Assembly (NCBI RefSeq): GCF_019175285.1
Contig: NC_056529.1
Location: 13,362,805 to 13,426,804 of the forward strand
Length of the DNA: 64,000 bases
Origin: Sceloporus undulatus
Taxonomy: Eukaryota; Chordata; Lepidosauria; Squamata; Phrynosomatidae
Direction of reading: 5' to 3'
The notes under the pieces: model-generated
What the model was told of the DNA's origin: nothing
Database searches by the model: none
The model's input: the letters and a program-made list of their open reading frames with translations, nothing else
Position numbers and translations under genes: made by a program
In this document: positions 54,031-64,000 of the stretch, piece by piece
Layout: every line of letters begins with the position of its first letter
How positions within the stretch are numbered: the first letter of the stretch is position 1

Positions 54031-54215
54031 ATAGTTTTTTTGTGGGTTTTTCCAGCTATGTGGCCGTACTCTGGAAGAATTTATTCTCTGAAGATGCCAG
54101 CCACAGATGCAGGTGAAATATCAGGAATAAATTCTTCCAGAACACGGCTACATAGCCTGAAAAACCCATAAAAGTTATGGATGCTGGCCGTGAAAGCCTT
54201 TGACTTTACATTAAT
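54031..54215 (+). mobile_element. Fold-back Penelope-like repeat with hammerhead-like core
   Basis: Left arm 54,031-54,087 and right arm 54,123-54,178 are near-perfect reverse complements (for example GGAAGAATTTATTCT with AGGAATAAATTCTTCC). Between them sits CTGAAGA (54,088-54,094), a GCC/GGT-based stem and GAAA (54,115-54,118), then TATC. A transcript would form a long stem capped by a hammerhead-like core. The class assignment is inferred. Confidence 0.6.
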
Positions 54216-56719
54216 AGAACTGTTGGTAACATCCAGAAAGCAACAGGCTGCAGGATTATACTGAGTCTCAAAAGCGCAATCTTCAGTCCAAGAATAGATC
54301 CTACAACTACTTTCCCTACTCCTTGGGTTTCAACTGAGACACAAATATTTTTATAGTATCCAACTCTGAAGAGTAGGGTTTCTCTATTATGTTTTGAAAA
54401 ATCCAAGCCTTAATAACAACTCTGATGGTAACTCAGCACAGCTTGGAAATGTTCCCTTTTTAAGACAATAAATTTTAAAATTCCTATTGCAATCTTTAAA
54501 AAGTACCTTTTTCAAACTCTGTGATTTACCAGCAAGTTACAGCTGGCAAAAAGATAAAAATATGATTTTCAACATCAAGGTGCCAGAAGTGAGGTTTCAT
54601 AAAATATGGCACATGGGAGAAACTCTGACTCTAACAGCATTGTGTTAAGCTTGTTTTTATTTCATATAGCAGTGTTGCTTAGCTCCCTTAAACAAACTTA
54701 TGGGGATCACACAGAGAGTTAAGAACAATGTTGTTTTTCTAAATATATTGTGTGCCATAGCATTCAATTCAGACTACTTACATCAGAACATTAAAAATAA
54801 TTTGTTAAAGCCAGATGTTACCAGTCTCTCAGGTAGGTGATACAGACCAATTGTTTAATGTGAACAGTTATAATCAGCACTTTGTAATGGCAAAAGCTTT
54901 AACAAGCATAAGCAAGAGTGGAAATGATGATAACTCAGAGACAGAGCACTTGCTTGGTATAAAGAGGATTCTGCATTCAGTTATCTGCCATCTGTTTTTA
55001 ATGTAGCAGAATAGAAAGGGCAAGAGATTTCCACCTAAGGCTTCAGAAAGCTTGGCCATCAGAATAAGTATGGTAAGGGATGGGAATGACCAGAAAATTC
55101 TGTGCAGAGTTCCTTCCATGGACCTCAGGAGTCCATGTGTATCACCTTGAATACTATGATAGAAAACAAGACAATTAGTGTCCCCATGTACTTCATTGAT
55201 AAGGCATGACATAAAGCACATCAGTGTCTCCATATACAACATTAAGATGAGGTCAGTTAAATCCTGAAAAGAGTAACTCATGACTAAAACTGAAATCAAG
55301 CCCTCAGAAAACACTTCTGCTACCTCAAACATGTAACCATTATGGTACATTTTACTACCACAACGAGCCCAGTCAATTGTTCTGCAAAGTCAAAGATGCT
55401 AAGAACTGTTCGCAGTGCCAGAGACAGTGGAACACAATTATAGGAATGCATACATGTGTCAAGGGCCCTGAGTCACCCCATAAAGACTGCACTGGATGCC
55501 CCAAAATATATTGCTGCCCACAACAACCACTCAGGTAAGTTCAGCAAAACCACCAAGATTTCCTTAACCATATATCCTTGGAAAGCATTAAAAGGGAATG
55601 TTAAGTATATCAATTGCTGCTGCACATTATGCTGTTCCTTAAAAGGAGGAAAGGCTGTAGAACATTCAAAACCTTTAGAGTTAATTAGTCAAAAATCACT
55701 TAAGCAAACCTTTATTTATGCACACACGTCAATTAAGTTGCACCTTATTGAACAAAAGCCTTAACCGCAAACTTGCTTACCTTAGTACAGCTGTTGATTT
55801 CATGCCTCCTTTGAGTTAGCAGCATAGCAAGTACTCTATTTGGTCAGTTGTATTCAAACAGAGCACAGCATCCCTCCCTTTTTAATAAATAAATAAACCG
55901 GTGTGATCTAGCCCACAGGAGAGACATAGTTTTCCTCATAGAATGAATCATACTTCTCTTTTGCCCTTCTGTACTTGCACAAAATGCCAAGTGCATTTTG
56001 CCATTTGTGTTAAAATGAAGCTCTTGTTTGCCTCAGTTCATTTGCAAGTAGTAATAGAGGGGTGGGAATCATGTGACTCTCTCAATAGTTAAGTGCTCCT
56101 CATCATTGGCAATTTTGGCAACAGTTGCTGGGAATCACAATCCAACAACATCTGGAACGCCACATGATTCCCTCTTTTGTAGTAGTGTTTCTTCCTGGAT
56201 CGCCATGCAGTACCATTACTACTTCTGAATAGACAAATTGGTTTCCATTTTGCTTTGGCCCTCTTTGAGACTTCAAAACCTGAAATAAACACATTTACCA
56301 TTAAAGGAATTTTCACACTGGTCCTTGAAATTCTTTCACCTTAGATAAGCTTTTAAAAAAAATACCCCAAGCCTATCTGTGTGACCTGCATAAAAATGCA
56401 TAAACAACAGGTGGCTTTTCATTAAAACAAAAGTAATGATTTTAAAAAGAATGCATGTACACACATAGGCTTAGTCTGAAAAGCTGGTATAACAACTGCT
56501 GCATCCCAGAAATCTGAGCTATCCATGATAGAAAGGCATTCAAGGAGTGGGACTGCAGGACCAAAGGGAGATCCTCTCAGCACTTCCCAGATACAAGAAC
56601 AGTCAGCATCCTGGGATAAAACACTAAGCAGTGATGAGCAATATTCTATTCTAGACAGCTTCCGCTCCATGAAAGGAGGAAAAAAGTCACTTAAGAGTTT
56701 TCAGTTTGCCAGGAATTCT
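54216..56719. other. Intergenic between LONP2 and SIAH1, no gene recognised
   Basis: The longest open frame is on the minus strand (54,874-55,350, 158 codons), hydrophobic and without a family I know. The rest is AT-rich single-copy-looking sequence with a short AACTCCCAG-type remnant at 56,110-56,165. Confidence 0.4.
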
Positions 56720-57686
56720 TTTAATGACAGAATTTAAAAAAAGACCAAAAACAGCTTATTCCAACTGTCTCCTTTAAACAAATGGTCTGTATTTTATAGT
56801 TACAAATACTGTATATAGACAATGCCTTCTTGTACTGCACAACCAATAGATACAAGAATGACTTCAAAATGTCTAAAGGTCTCTAAAATTCTTTGAAAAC
56901 GTGTCTGAATTTCCACTTGTTTTAAATTAGAACATTCTTAAACAAATCTGCGAAGTTATGTTTGAACTCAAATACAATGGCATCTACAGTTTAAAAGAAG
57001 CCTTTTTTTAGGAATTTGTCCAAAAAGGTCTCACTTTGGAGATGTTCACAAAAAATAGCTCAATGAACAACAGCATCATCGAATGGACTATTGGAAAAAG
57101 AGAAAGGGCTGCAATCCTACAGAGAGTGTTGTGCAGCACTACGTTCTGCATAAATGGGACTTATCTGTACTCTGAACAAAGGCAGGATTACACCCCTCAA
57201 AAATGTTACACATAACATAAACAACTATACAATTTACCATAAGCAACTGTGTGAATCAGAAGATGACGCCTGTAATTTATGTCAGAAGGTCCAAAAAAGA
57301 GAAAAGGGGGAAGGGGACCTGAATTACAGAAAAGAAAAGTCGTTCATTTAATGGAAAACTTAACAGTTAATAAAAATCAGCAAATATACAGAAAATTTAC
57401 ACAAGAATAGCAGCAATACTATGTAGTGACTTACGGAAAAGGAGTAGGGAGAAGAAGCGGCCAGACACCAGACCACCTTTGCATGGCTTGTCAGTCAAAA
57501 GAAGAGAGCACAAATGAAAACACAAAACAGTATCCGTTTCAAAAGTACAATTAATCTACAAACAAGTTTAGAATTATTTTACAGCACTTTTCGTAAAATC
57601 AATTATCAATACAAAAGGATGCCCATTTGGGGTATATAATATAATATTATATATATATTTATATATATATATACACACACACACGC

Positions 57687-57739
<53 letters not shown>

Positions 57740-57968
57740 TTCAGTGGTTTACTGCTGACTCACTTTAAATATATTAGTGTTATTACATGCAACTGTGTCC
57801 TGTACTTGAACAACCTTCCCGTGAATTTGACTTCATATATGGTAGCCTCTCCCTACCAAATGGTTCACATCTGGCAGTCAAAGATGTTTACCTTGTTTTC
57901 CATGAAACTGAATACAATGGAGCTTTGAATTTTTTTAGGCACTGCCCTGAAAACATTAGATTGCAGCT
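56720..57968 (-). other. SIAH1: SIAH1 3' UTR (end uncertain)
   Basis: Lies directly downstream of the SIAH1 stop on the minus strand. A minus-strand ATTAAA at 56,725-56,720 is a possible poly(A) signal and would give a 3' UTR of about 1.2 kb. No canonical AATAAA on the minus strand was seen closer to the stop. Confidence 0.4.
57631..57737. repeat. AT/AC microsatellite in SIAH1 3' UTR
   Basis: (AT)n, then (AC)n, then a long (AT)n, about 107 bases in all, roughly 230 bases past the SIAH1 stop codon. Confidence 0.9.
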
Positions 57969-58819
57969 TCAACACATTGAAATTGTCACATTAATTCCTA
58001 AATTGCCATTCTCTGCAAAAAGCTGTGCAATGCTGGTGTCAAAGACTAGACAGTCACTATTCATAATAGCAGTTGCAATCCCCTCATGGATCGATCGAGG
58101 CGTTGCTTCCCAAGTCAATCTCCGCCTATGACCGTTTAGCTCAAGGCGGTAAGCAAAGTTTTCAGCTTGCTTCCGTGTTCCTATCAGCTGTACAATAGCA
58201 AAGAACTGCTGGTGACCATCATATTTCTCCTGTTTCTCCAGTACTAACATGAAGTGAAAACCAAAGCAAGACTGCATCATGACCCAGTCCACAGCCCCTG
58301 GAAGATTAATGTCTGTAGCTAGGAAAACTATATCTTCTCCTTGTAGTGTTGTTATCGATTTATGTTGATGCATGAGATGGGGCATGACAGCATCCAGAGA
58401 ACCTTGCCATTTACAAGAAGCACCAGGACATGGACATGAATAAGGCCTAAATTCACACAGCTCTTCATGGTCTGCTTTTTCGGTGTGGGGCAAAGTTATC
58501 TCACAGCCAGAGGAGGCATATTTGCAAGGAAAGAGTACAGAGTTGGCAACTTTTTCCATAGCCAAATTACGAATGGAACCAAGTGGGCCTCGGCAAGTCG
58601 GACAGCATGTGAGCTTGGGACGACAGTTGCTACAGACAAGATGGCCACTTTGGCATTGCAGAATCGGTGGTAGTACATAGTCAAAACAGACTGGACACTC
58701 AAAGAGACTGGCCAAGTCATTGTTGGAAGCAGTTGTGCCAGTCAATGCAGGCACCCTCTGGGATGGTGTACACTTGGAGGTACCTGTAGGAAGTGCTGTA
58801 GCAGTCTGGCGACTCATTT
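57969..58819 (-). CDS. SIAH1: SIAH1 main coding exon (282-residue form)
   Basis: Met at 58,817-58,815, stop at 57,971-57,969. RING C3HC4 ligands Cys41, Cys44, Cys55, His59, Cys62, Cys65, Cys72 and Cys75. A SIAH-type double zinc finger covers about 93-153, and the substrate-binding domain runs to the C-terminal NVTISMC. From memory, the sequence differs from human at only one position (Thr17 for Pro), which reflects the extreme conservation of this protein. The splice acceptor two bases before the ATG shows that all upstream sequence comes from other exons. Confidence 0.98.
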
Positions 58820-61800
58820 CTGCAAAGAAAAGATAAGAAGCACATTAGTTGTCTCTGGAAAATCAGTGACAACCTAGATCCTACCTTTTGGGATGGGTAG
58901 AGCAGAGCAGACAGGAGTGTGGCAATATGCATTGTTGAGCACACTAAGGATCTACTCCACCTTCTACTTCCACTGTGGCCACCCTGTTGTTGTTGTGTGT
59001 CAATGTCATGGGGTTTTCTTGGCAATATTTATTTGGGGGGGAGGGGTTTCTTTTGCCTTTGCCACTTAAGATATCTCAAAGTAACCCCCAAAACAGCACT
59101 CTTTCTCTCTCCGCCACTGCCAAGTAGAGGCATACTAACAGTGAACGTGGAAGTGACTACTATGACTGATCCTCTTCAAATTGGTTGGTTTAATAAGATC
59201 CAAACATACCGCAGAATAGTAATGGCTTGACATCACTTTAACTGTTTTTCAATGTATTTAGCCTTCTCTGTAAGGAAACTATGGTGGCTCCCCAAATGAG
59301 AAATCCCAGCATTCAGCAAAATGGGAGCCATGGCAGTCAAAGTAATGGTAAACTGTAGGGATGTTTGTGTGTGTGTGTGGGCAATGGAGTCAACCTATAT
59401 GGAATTAATTTCCCCCACAAGTTTGTATATATTAATGCATACAGTCGGCCCTCCTTATCCACAGATTTTTTTATCCATGGATTCAAGCATCCACGTCTTG
59501 AAAATATTCCAAAAAGTATAAATTCAAAATAGCAAACCTTGATTTTCTATTTTATATAAGGGACACCATTTTGCTCTGCCACTGTATTTAATGGGACGTC
59601 ACTTCAGCATACACAGATTTGTTATCCATGGGGGATCCTGGAACCAAACCCCAGCAGATAACAAGGTCCCACTGTATACAGAAATGAGTGTTTTTTCAAT
59701 AATCAAGGTGATATTATCACATTTCAATAATCAACGTGATAAGAAACCGATGCTAATAAAGAAATGTTGTTCAAGTAGAACATGGGAACATGTGGCCCTC
59801 CACATGTTACTTGACCATAATGCTCATTATTTCTTAACCTATCATGACATATTTGATTGTCTGTTTTTGCTCCTCTCGGGTGAAATAAGGTATCAGTCAT
59901 GCAATCCAATTATTCTTAACCACTTATAATGCTGACAATGGACGAGGCAATCACATACAGTATCTGGAAACCAAGCATTCCTCATTCCAGCAAAGGCCAT
60001 GGAGTTTCTGTCTGTTTAAAAGGAAGGCTATATTTCCAAGGACAAAACTGAGAATTCCTTGCCTAAGAAAACCCTGTGAAATTCAAGTCATACACACACA
60101 CACACATAAAGGCCTTTTCTGAGCCAGTGATCATTACCACATCTAGTGTCAGTGAGATCCATATATTAAATGTTTTATTAAGAAGTACTTTCTTTTATTC
60201 CTACTGCCAATCTACATCTGCTGCCAATACTGTATTTTTCACTAGGTAAACCAATGAAAAGAAAATACTGTAACATTTGAAATTGATGGGAAACAAACTC
60301 ATGATCTGTGTGGAAACAAAAAAGTAACTGTTGATTAGACATGTGTGCTTTTAGGTCCCACTGAAAGGTACGATGGGATGCAACTGTATTGAATTGTGCT
60401 GGATGGCTGCCAAAGTTGAAACGGGCTATTACAAATTACGATTGAGCAACTAGATAGGGCTAATTTGTGACACAGAAACTGTCGTGATTTATATCAGTGG
60501 TTCTCAATCTTCCTAATGCTGCGACCCTTTAATACAGTTCTTCATGTTGTGGTGACCCACAACCACAAAATTATTTTTGTTGCTACTTCATAATTGTAAT
60601 TAAAAATATGTGTTTCCTGATAGCCAAAGGAGTCATGACCCACAGGTTGAGAACTGATGGGCTAGATGAATATACCTGTGAGAAAAATGTTTCAGAGAAC
60701 ACAAAAACCCAAGAACATCTAATGACTGCTACCACACCCTGGATGGCATATATAAGCATAAAGCTGCAGCCATAATTCATGTGTTACAACTAAAAACAAA
60801 AACCTACACTTGCAAAACCAACCGGTTTGAAGTTGGCTTGTCTTACTACATACTTTTACCTCATGTAAAGAAACCCTTAGGCATTCAACAGCAGCCACTG
60901 CTCATGACCTCAAAGAGAGAGAGAGAGAGAGAGGGAGGGAGATGATGTCACTTTCCAACATTACTGAATCAGCATAATTAGCAACACACACAAACGAACA
61001 GAGCTACTCTACATCATTTTGTGATGAACTGAGAAAGGGCGGGAAGACACCAAACCTATATAGAGGGTGGGTAGAGCTACCGCCAAAGTCTTCCCTAGCA
61101 ATTCCAGTAGGATTCAAAATTGCTGCGCAAGCGCAGAATAACCCATTTATGTGGATTCACAGATGACCACTTGAAGAACTACAGTTACAGGTAAGCAACC
61201 TGTCCTCCTTCGAGTGGTCATCTGCGAATCCACACTGCGCCCATCCTCCCTTCTGTCCTTGTCTGCTCCTTATGGCGGACCTTTTGAACTGAGAACAAGC
61301 TGAAGGGACAAGATGAGAGAATGGTCAAACAAGCAGAAAAATACCGTTGGTCGGTGTCCAAAACAAGTCAAATCACTATCCAAAAAGAATTCAAAGCCAA
61401 AACGTAGTCAAAAGCGAAAGGAAGGAATGAATTCCAAGCGAGATTCCCTGAACTGCTCACGCGGTGGATAAAAGGAATTGAGAAAGAGAGGAAGACATGG
61501 AGCATATATAGGAGGTGGTCAGAGCTACTGCCAAAAAGTCTTCCTTAGCGGTTCCAGTAGGATCCGAAATTTGCTGCGCAGGAGCAGAATAACCCATTTG
61601 TGTGATTTGCAGAACACGAAGAAGAAAGATTTTAGAAAGAGATTTCTCGCAGGCTGTATTTAATAACCTGCTACATTAATTCTCAAAGCAGAAGCAATGT
61701 TCAAATAAGCAAATTAAACACCACAGCCATTTTCACCCCCAGAAATCTCTACGCTTGTCTCCAGAAGCTAAATGGATCAACATCAACAGGAGATCTAGAT

Positions 61801-63500
61801 ATGCACAAAGGTCTGTTATTCTGGGTGGAAAACACAGCTCCATACAACAAGGAGAATCAGGCTAGCCAGTGAGTCACTGCTCTTAGGTGTACTTTGTGTA
61901 TCTTCCCAAAATACAGGCTACAGGGTGTGGCTAGTGTGGGATCCTTTCTCGTCATCATGCAGCCTGTCAGGTCCTGCCCAATTCTGAAAGAGATCCAAAA
62001 TCCTCAGCAGCCTGTAAGTGCCATCTGCTCTGAGGGTGCTAAGACTTCCCTCAACAACCATTACAAGAATCCAGTTTAGTCAGCGATCATGTGAGACGGC
62101 CAGCGTCCCCTGCTGCAGACGCTGAAATTCCAATGAATAAAATACTTTCAGACTGTCTGCTGTCAGCATAAAGGGGAAAACCTGGCATCTATTGGGCATT
62201 GACACTAGAAGACATTCAGGTGCAAGCAAAGAAATGGCAACTCCTCTCTCTGTGTCCTTTCCCCCCCCTCCCCTTCTTATTTTTAAAAGAGAAACATTTT
62301 AAGTAAGATCAATACTTGGCAGGACTTCAGGAAGAATCAGATTTCTTGGGTATTATATAGGTCATGCTATATTCCAGGATGGTGTCATTACTTTAGAGTG
62401 TGGAATGTTCCAATGAGGATATTGTTCAACAGTGATCTATATTCTGTTCTCCCATAGGGTTGCTTGGTAGAGCTAGTTTTTTTGTACGTTTGCCACTTTC
62501 CAAACATGTATTGAATTTAAAGACAAGCAAAGGCACAAGCAGTGCAGTGTAGTGCTTGGAGCACAGGACTATGACTATGGAGAACAGGGTTCAAATCCCT
62601 GCTCGGCCATGGAAACCCACTTGGGGGCGACCCTGGGCAAATCTGATCTCAGCCTCAGAAGATGGCCATGGCAAACCCTCTCTGAAGAAACCTGCAAGAC
62701 TCATGTTAGCTTCGCCTTAGGGTCGCAATGGTCCAAAACACACTGCAGAAACAATCCAGTTTAAGACTGCTTTAACTGCCCTGGAAATCCTGGGAATTGT
62801 AGTTTATTGTGGCACCAGAGCTCTCTGGCAGAGAAGGCTAAATGTCTCACAAAACTACAATCCCAGAATTTCCTAGCATTGAGCCAGAGCAGGTAAAGCA
62901 GTCTCAAACTGGACTATTTCTGCAATGTGTTTTGAACCCGTATGTCCGAAACTACTTATTGAAGGCACACAGTAACACAGCTAAACCTCTTAAGAGTTTA
63001 CATAAAGGAAATTACCGGATGGACTAAGGACTTCAGATTCAGTTCTTCTACACTAGAGAATTGCCTAGAGGCATTTCTGATACCATGCCAAAGAAGAAAG
63101 GGTGCCTGCTTGTGATATCCCAGGCAGCAGGAAACTTTTAACATTGGTCCAAAACACACTGTAGAAATAATGCAGTTTGAGACTGCTTTAACTGTCCCGG
63201 CTCAATGCTAGGGAATCCTGAGAACTGTAGTTCTGTGAGACATTTAGCCCTCTGTTAGAGAGCTCTGGTGCCACAATAAACTACAATTCCCAGGATTACC
63301 TAGCACTGAGTCAGGACAATTAAAGTAGTTGAAAACTTGGATTATCTCTGCAGTGTGTTTTGGACCACTGAGAAGTAGCACCTAACTATCCTGGTTGAAG
63401 AATTGCTACCTTTTCTTTTGCTGGCTTTATTCCCTGGCAGACATGTATCGAGGACTCCTTTCCACGCGTATAAAAAACTGAAGGCGGATTTCCCCGTCAT
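57969..63500 (-). CDS. SIAH1: SIAH1, RING E3 ubiquitin ligase, long form (two coding exons)
   Basis: E3 ligase that binds E2 enzymes through its RING and targets many proteins for proteasomal degradation as a cytosolic and nuclear dimer. Spliced CDS on the minus strand: 63,500-63,410 then 58,819-57,969, 942 nt, 313 residues. Exon 1 gives 30 residues starting [17 protein letters not shown] and ending ASKRK; the split codon G|AA gives Glu31, then [10 protein letters not shown], the start of the 282-residue form. From memory, the human 313-residue form begins MTGK and ends RKRKE before MSRQ, so length, start and junction all agree. Acceptor TTTCTTTGCAG|AA; donor AAAAG|GTAGCA is weak after GT. 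The 282-residue form begins at Met 58,817; its own 5' UTR exon was not found here. Confidence 0.85.
58988..59065 (-). mobile_element. Sauria SINE remnant
   Basis: TTGTTGTTGTGTGTCAATGT, then GGGGTTTTCTTGGCAATATT: the tail and part of the body, diverged. Confidence 0.5.
59198..59350. mobile_element. Palindromic MITE, degenerate
   Basis: GATCCAAACATACCGCAGAA, TATTTAGCCTTCTCTGTAAG: recognisable left arm and centre, right end lost. Confidence 0.45.
59440..59676 (+). mobile_element. Tigger/mariner-like MITE (full copy, 237 bp)
   Basis: TACAGTCGGCCCTCCTTATC to ATAACAAGGTCCCACTGTA; ends are inverted repeats with TA at each edge. The 'TTATCCATGGATTC' style resembles Tigger-derived MITEs of other amniotes. 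Confidence 0.75.
60051..60108 (+). mobile_element. 5S-SINE tail fragment
   Basis: AATTCCTTGCCTAAGAAAAC, CCTGTGAAATTCAAG, then (AC)n: the 3' portion of the 5S-derived SINE. Confidence 0.5.
60495..60659 (+). mobile_element. SPIN-type hAT element, internally deleted
   Basis: Starts CAGTGGTTCTCAATCTTCCT, then ATGCTGCGACCCTTTAATAC and TTATTTTTGTTGCTACTTCA; ends GACCCACAGGTTGAGAACTG plus ATG. This matches, from memory, both ends of the SPIN ('space invaders') hAT family, with the interior removed. The 8-bp target duplication is not clear. Confidence 0.85.
60913..60932. repeat. (GA)n microsatellite
   Basis: Ten GA units followed by GGGAGGGA. Confidence 0.9.
61028..61290. mobile_element. Unclassified repeat with 27-bp hairpin (copy 1)
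   Basis: Contains AGAGCTACCGCCAAAGTCTT, GCTGCGCAAGCGCAGAATAA and a hairpin with arms 61,150-61,176 and 61,208-61,234. A partial second copy starts near 61,478. Confidence 0.55.
61478..61640. mobile_element. Unclassified repeat, copy 2 (no hairpin)
   Basis: AGAGCTACTGCCAAAAAGTC, GCTGCGCAGGAGCAGAATAA. Same order as 61,028-61,160, direct orientation, about 450 bp downstream; similarity ends where the hairpin would begin. Confidence 0.55.
62541..62729 (+). mobile_element. Sauria-type SINE
   Basis: Head GTGCAGTGTAGTGCTTGGAG, B box GGGTTCAAATCC, body GCCTCAGAAGATGGCCATGG, ending GCCTTAGGGTCGCAAT just before the next MITE; the tail is missing. Confidence 0.85.
62730..62938. mobile_element. Palindromic MITE (full copy)
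   Basis: GGTCCAAAACACACTGCAGA to TCTGCAATGTGTTTTGAACC. It replaces the 3' end of the SINE at 62,541, so it inserted into it. Confidence 0.88.
63146..63366. mobile_element. Palindromic MITE (full copy, opposite centre)
   Basis: GGTCCAAAACACACTGTAGA to TCTGCAGTGTGTTTTGGACC. The central segment is reversed relative to the other copies (GACATTTAGCCCTCTGTTAG), as expected for a palindrome read from the other strand. Confidence 0.88.
63410..63500 (-). CDS. SIAH1: SIAH1 alternative first coding exon
   Basis: 91 nt: 30 codons from ATG (63,500-63,498) plus the first base of Glu31. Encodes MTGK, then [13 protein letters not shown] and the basic end ASKRK. Splices in phase to 58,819. In human, as I recall, the equivalent exon gives the 313-residue SIAH1L form, reported as p53-responsive. 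The extent of its 5' UTR towards 64,000 is unknown. Confidence 0.8.
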
Positions 63501-64000
63501 GAGGAGTAAAACAGCTCATTGCGTTTCTCCATAGAAACAAAAAACAATCCACAACAGAGAGTTTCCCCCCTCCTGGAAACTCCAAAGAACCGGCACTATC
63601 ACAGCCCCCAGAAGGGGGCACAAATCCAGGCGAAGAAAGCAGCTCCTTTCACAAGGCAAGGCAAAGCAAGGCAAGGGTGTGGAAATCCAGTCCCCTTCGT
63701 TCCTCCAAGTAATCCAGAGTGAAAAGCGAAGGGGGATAGGAAGTAGAAAAGAGATGAAGCTGTCCATCTGGCTAGTCTCCAATTAGATCCACTCGATTGC
63801 CAAGGCTCCCTGAAACAGATCCTGGAATTTCCACCTCCACGAGCACGACTCAAGAAAGTCATTTGGTGCCATTTCCAGCCCTTCTCTGAGTCCGATCTGA
63901 CCAGATCTTCTCACTGCAAAGGAGGACAAGGCCCTGGAAAAAAGTGTAGGGTCTTCAAGAAAAATGGAGGCCCTTACAAAATAAAAGCTTTAAAAGACCA
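63501..64000 (-). promoter_or_regulatory. SIAH1: Likely 5' UTR/promoter side of the SIAH1 long form
   Basis: Sequence immediately upstream of the alternative exon on the minus strand. No TATA box or CpG island was evident and no full p53 site was identified by eye. The open frames here are not supported by similarity. Confidence 0.35.

Larger units (their letters stand above)
58820..63409 (-). other. SIAH1: SIAH1 intron
   Basis: 4.6 kb. Contains a SINE remnant, a mariner-like MITE, a SPIN element, a pair of direct repeats with a hairpin, a Sauria SINE and two palindromic MITEs. Confidence 0.85.

Noticed and set aside
57787-58131. Plus-strand open frame of 114 codons
   Set aside because: It lies antisense to the SIAH1 3' coding end and UTR; the minus-strand protein is unmistakable, so this is a shadow.
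61028-61640. LTR pair of an old retrovirus-like element
   Set aside because: The two direct repeats are short, unequal, and have no internal gag/pol-like sequence or primer-binding site between them.
1-64000. tRNA genes, CRISPR arrays, operons, phage or plasmid features
   Set aside because: tRNA-like boxes occur only inside SINEs. The spliced genes and repeats are those of a vertebrate, so bacterial features are not expected and none were seen.

Overview
This is a vertebrate nuclear window, almost certainly from a squamate reptile and probably a lizard. It carries two spliced host genes whose proteins closely match vertebrate orthologues. Its repeats are typical of squamates: CR1 and L2 LINEs, RTE-BovB fragments, tRNA-derived Sauria-type SINEs with a BovB-like tail ending in CAA repeats, 5S-rRNA-derived SINEs, a SPIN-type hAT element and many palindromic MITEs. 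Comparisons with human proteins are from memory, not from a search. || Layout: 1-9,060 is intergenic and repeat-filled. Its main item is a 5'-truncated L2 LINE (418-3185) with a 797-codon open frame, inserted into a CR1 copy. 9,190-9,780 is a CpG-rich promoter region. 9,339-48,476 (+) is the complete coding region of LONP2, the peroxisomal Lon protease: 15 coding exons, 860 residues, ending in the peroxisomal signal SKL. 48,477 to about 56,700 is intergenic and holds transposon copies and no gene I recognise. 57,969-63,500 (-) is SIAH1, a RING E3 ubiquitin ligase. Its main coding exon gives the standard 282-residue protein, and an upstream exon (63,410-63,500) adds 31 residues to give a 313-residue form. 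The two genes converge tail to tail, as LONP2 and SIAH1 do in human. || The genes are not an operon or pathway; they are ordinary syntenic neighbours. LONP2 acts in peroxisome protein quality control, SIAH1 in proteasomal degradation. || The most interesting non-genic signals are as follows. (1) A set of hammerhead-ribozyme-like cores in Penelope-like repeats, the best at the tip of a long fold-back at 54,031-54,178; all share one extra nucleotide relative to the canonical core. (2) The SIAH1 alternative first exon. (3) The L2-in-CR1 nest, with an empty-site homologue elsewhere in the window. (4) A SPIN hAT copy. (5) 5S-derived SINEs. (6) A U2 snRNA fragment inside a probable hAT element. (7) A family of near-perfect palindromic MITEs, one of which sits inside a hammerhead-like core. 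No LTR retrovirus, Polinton, CRISPR array or bacterial feature was seen.
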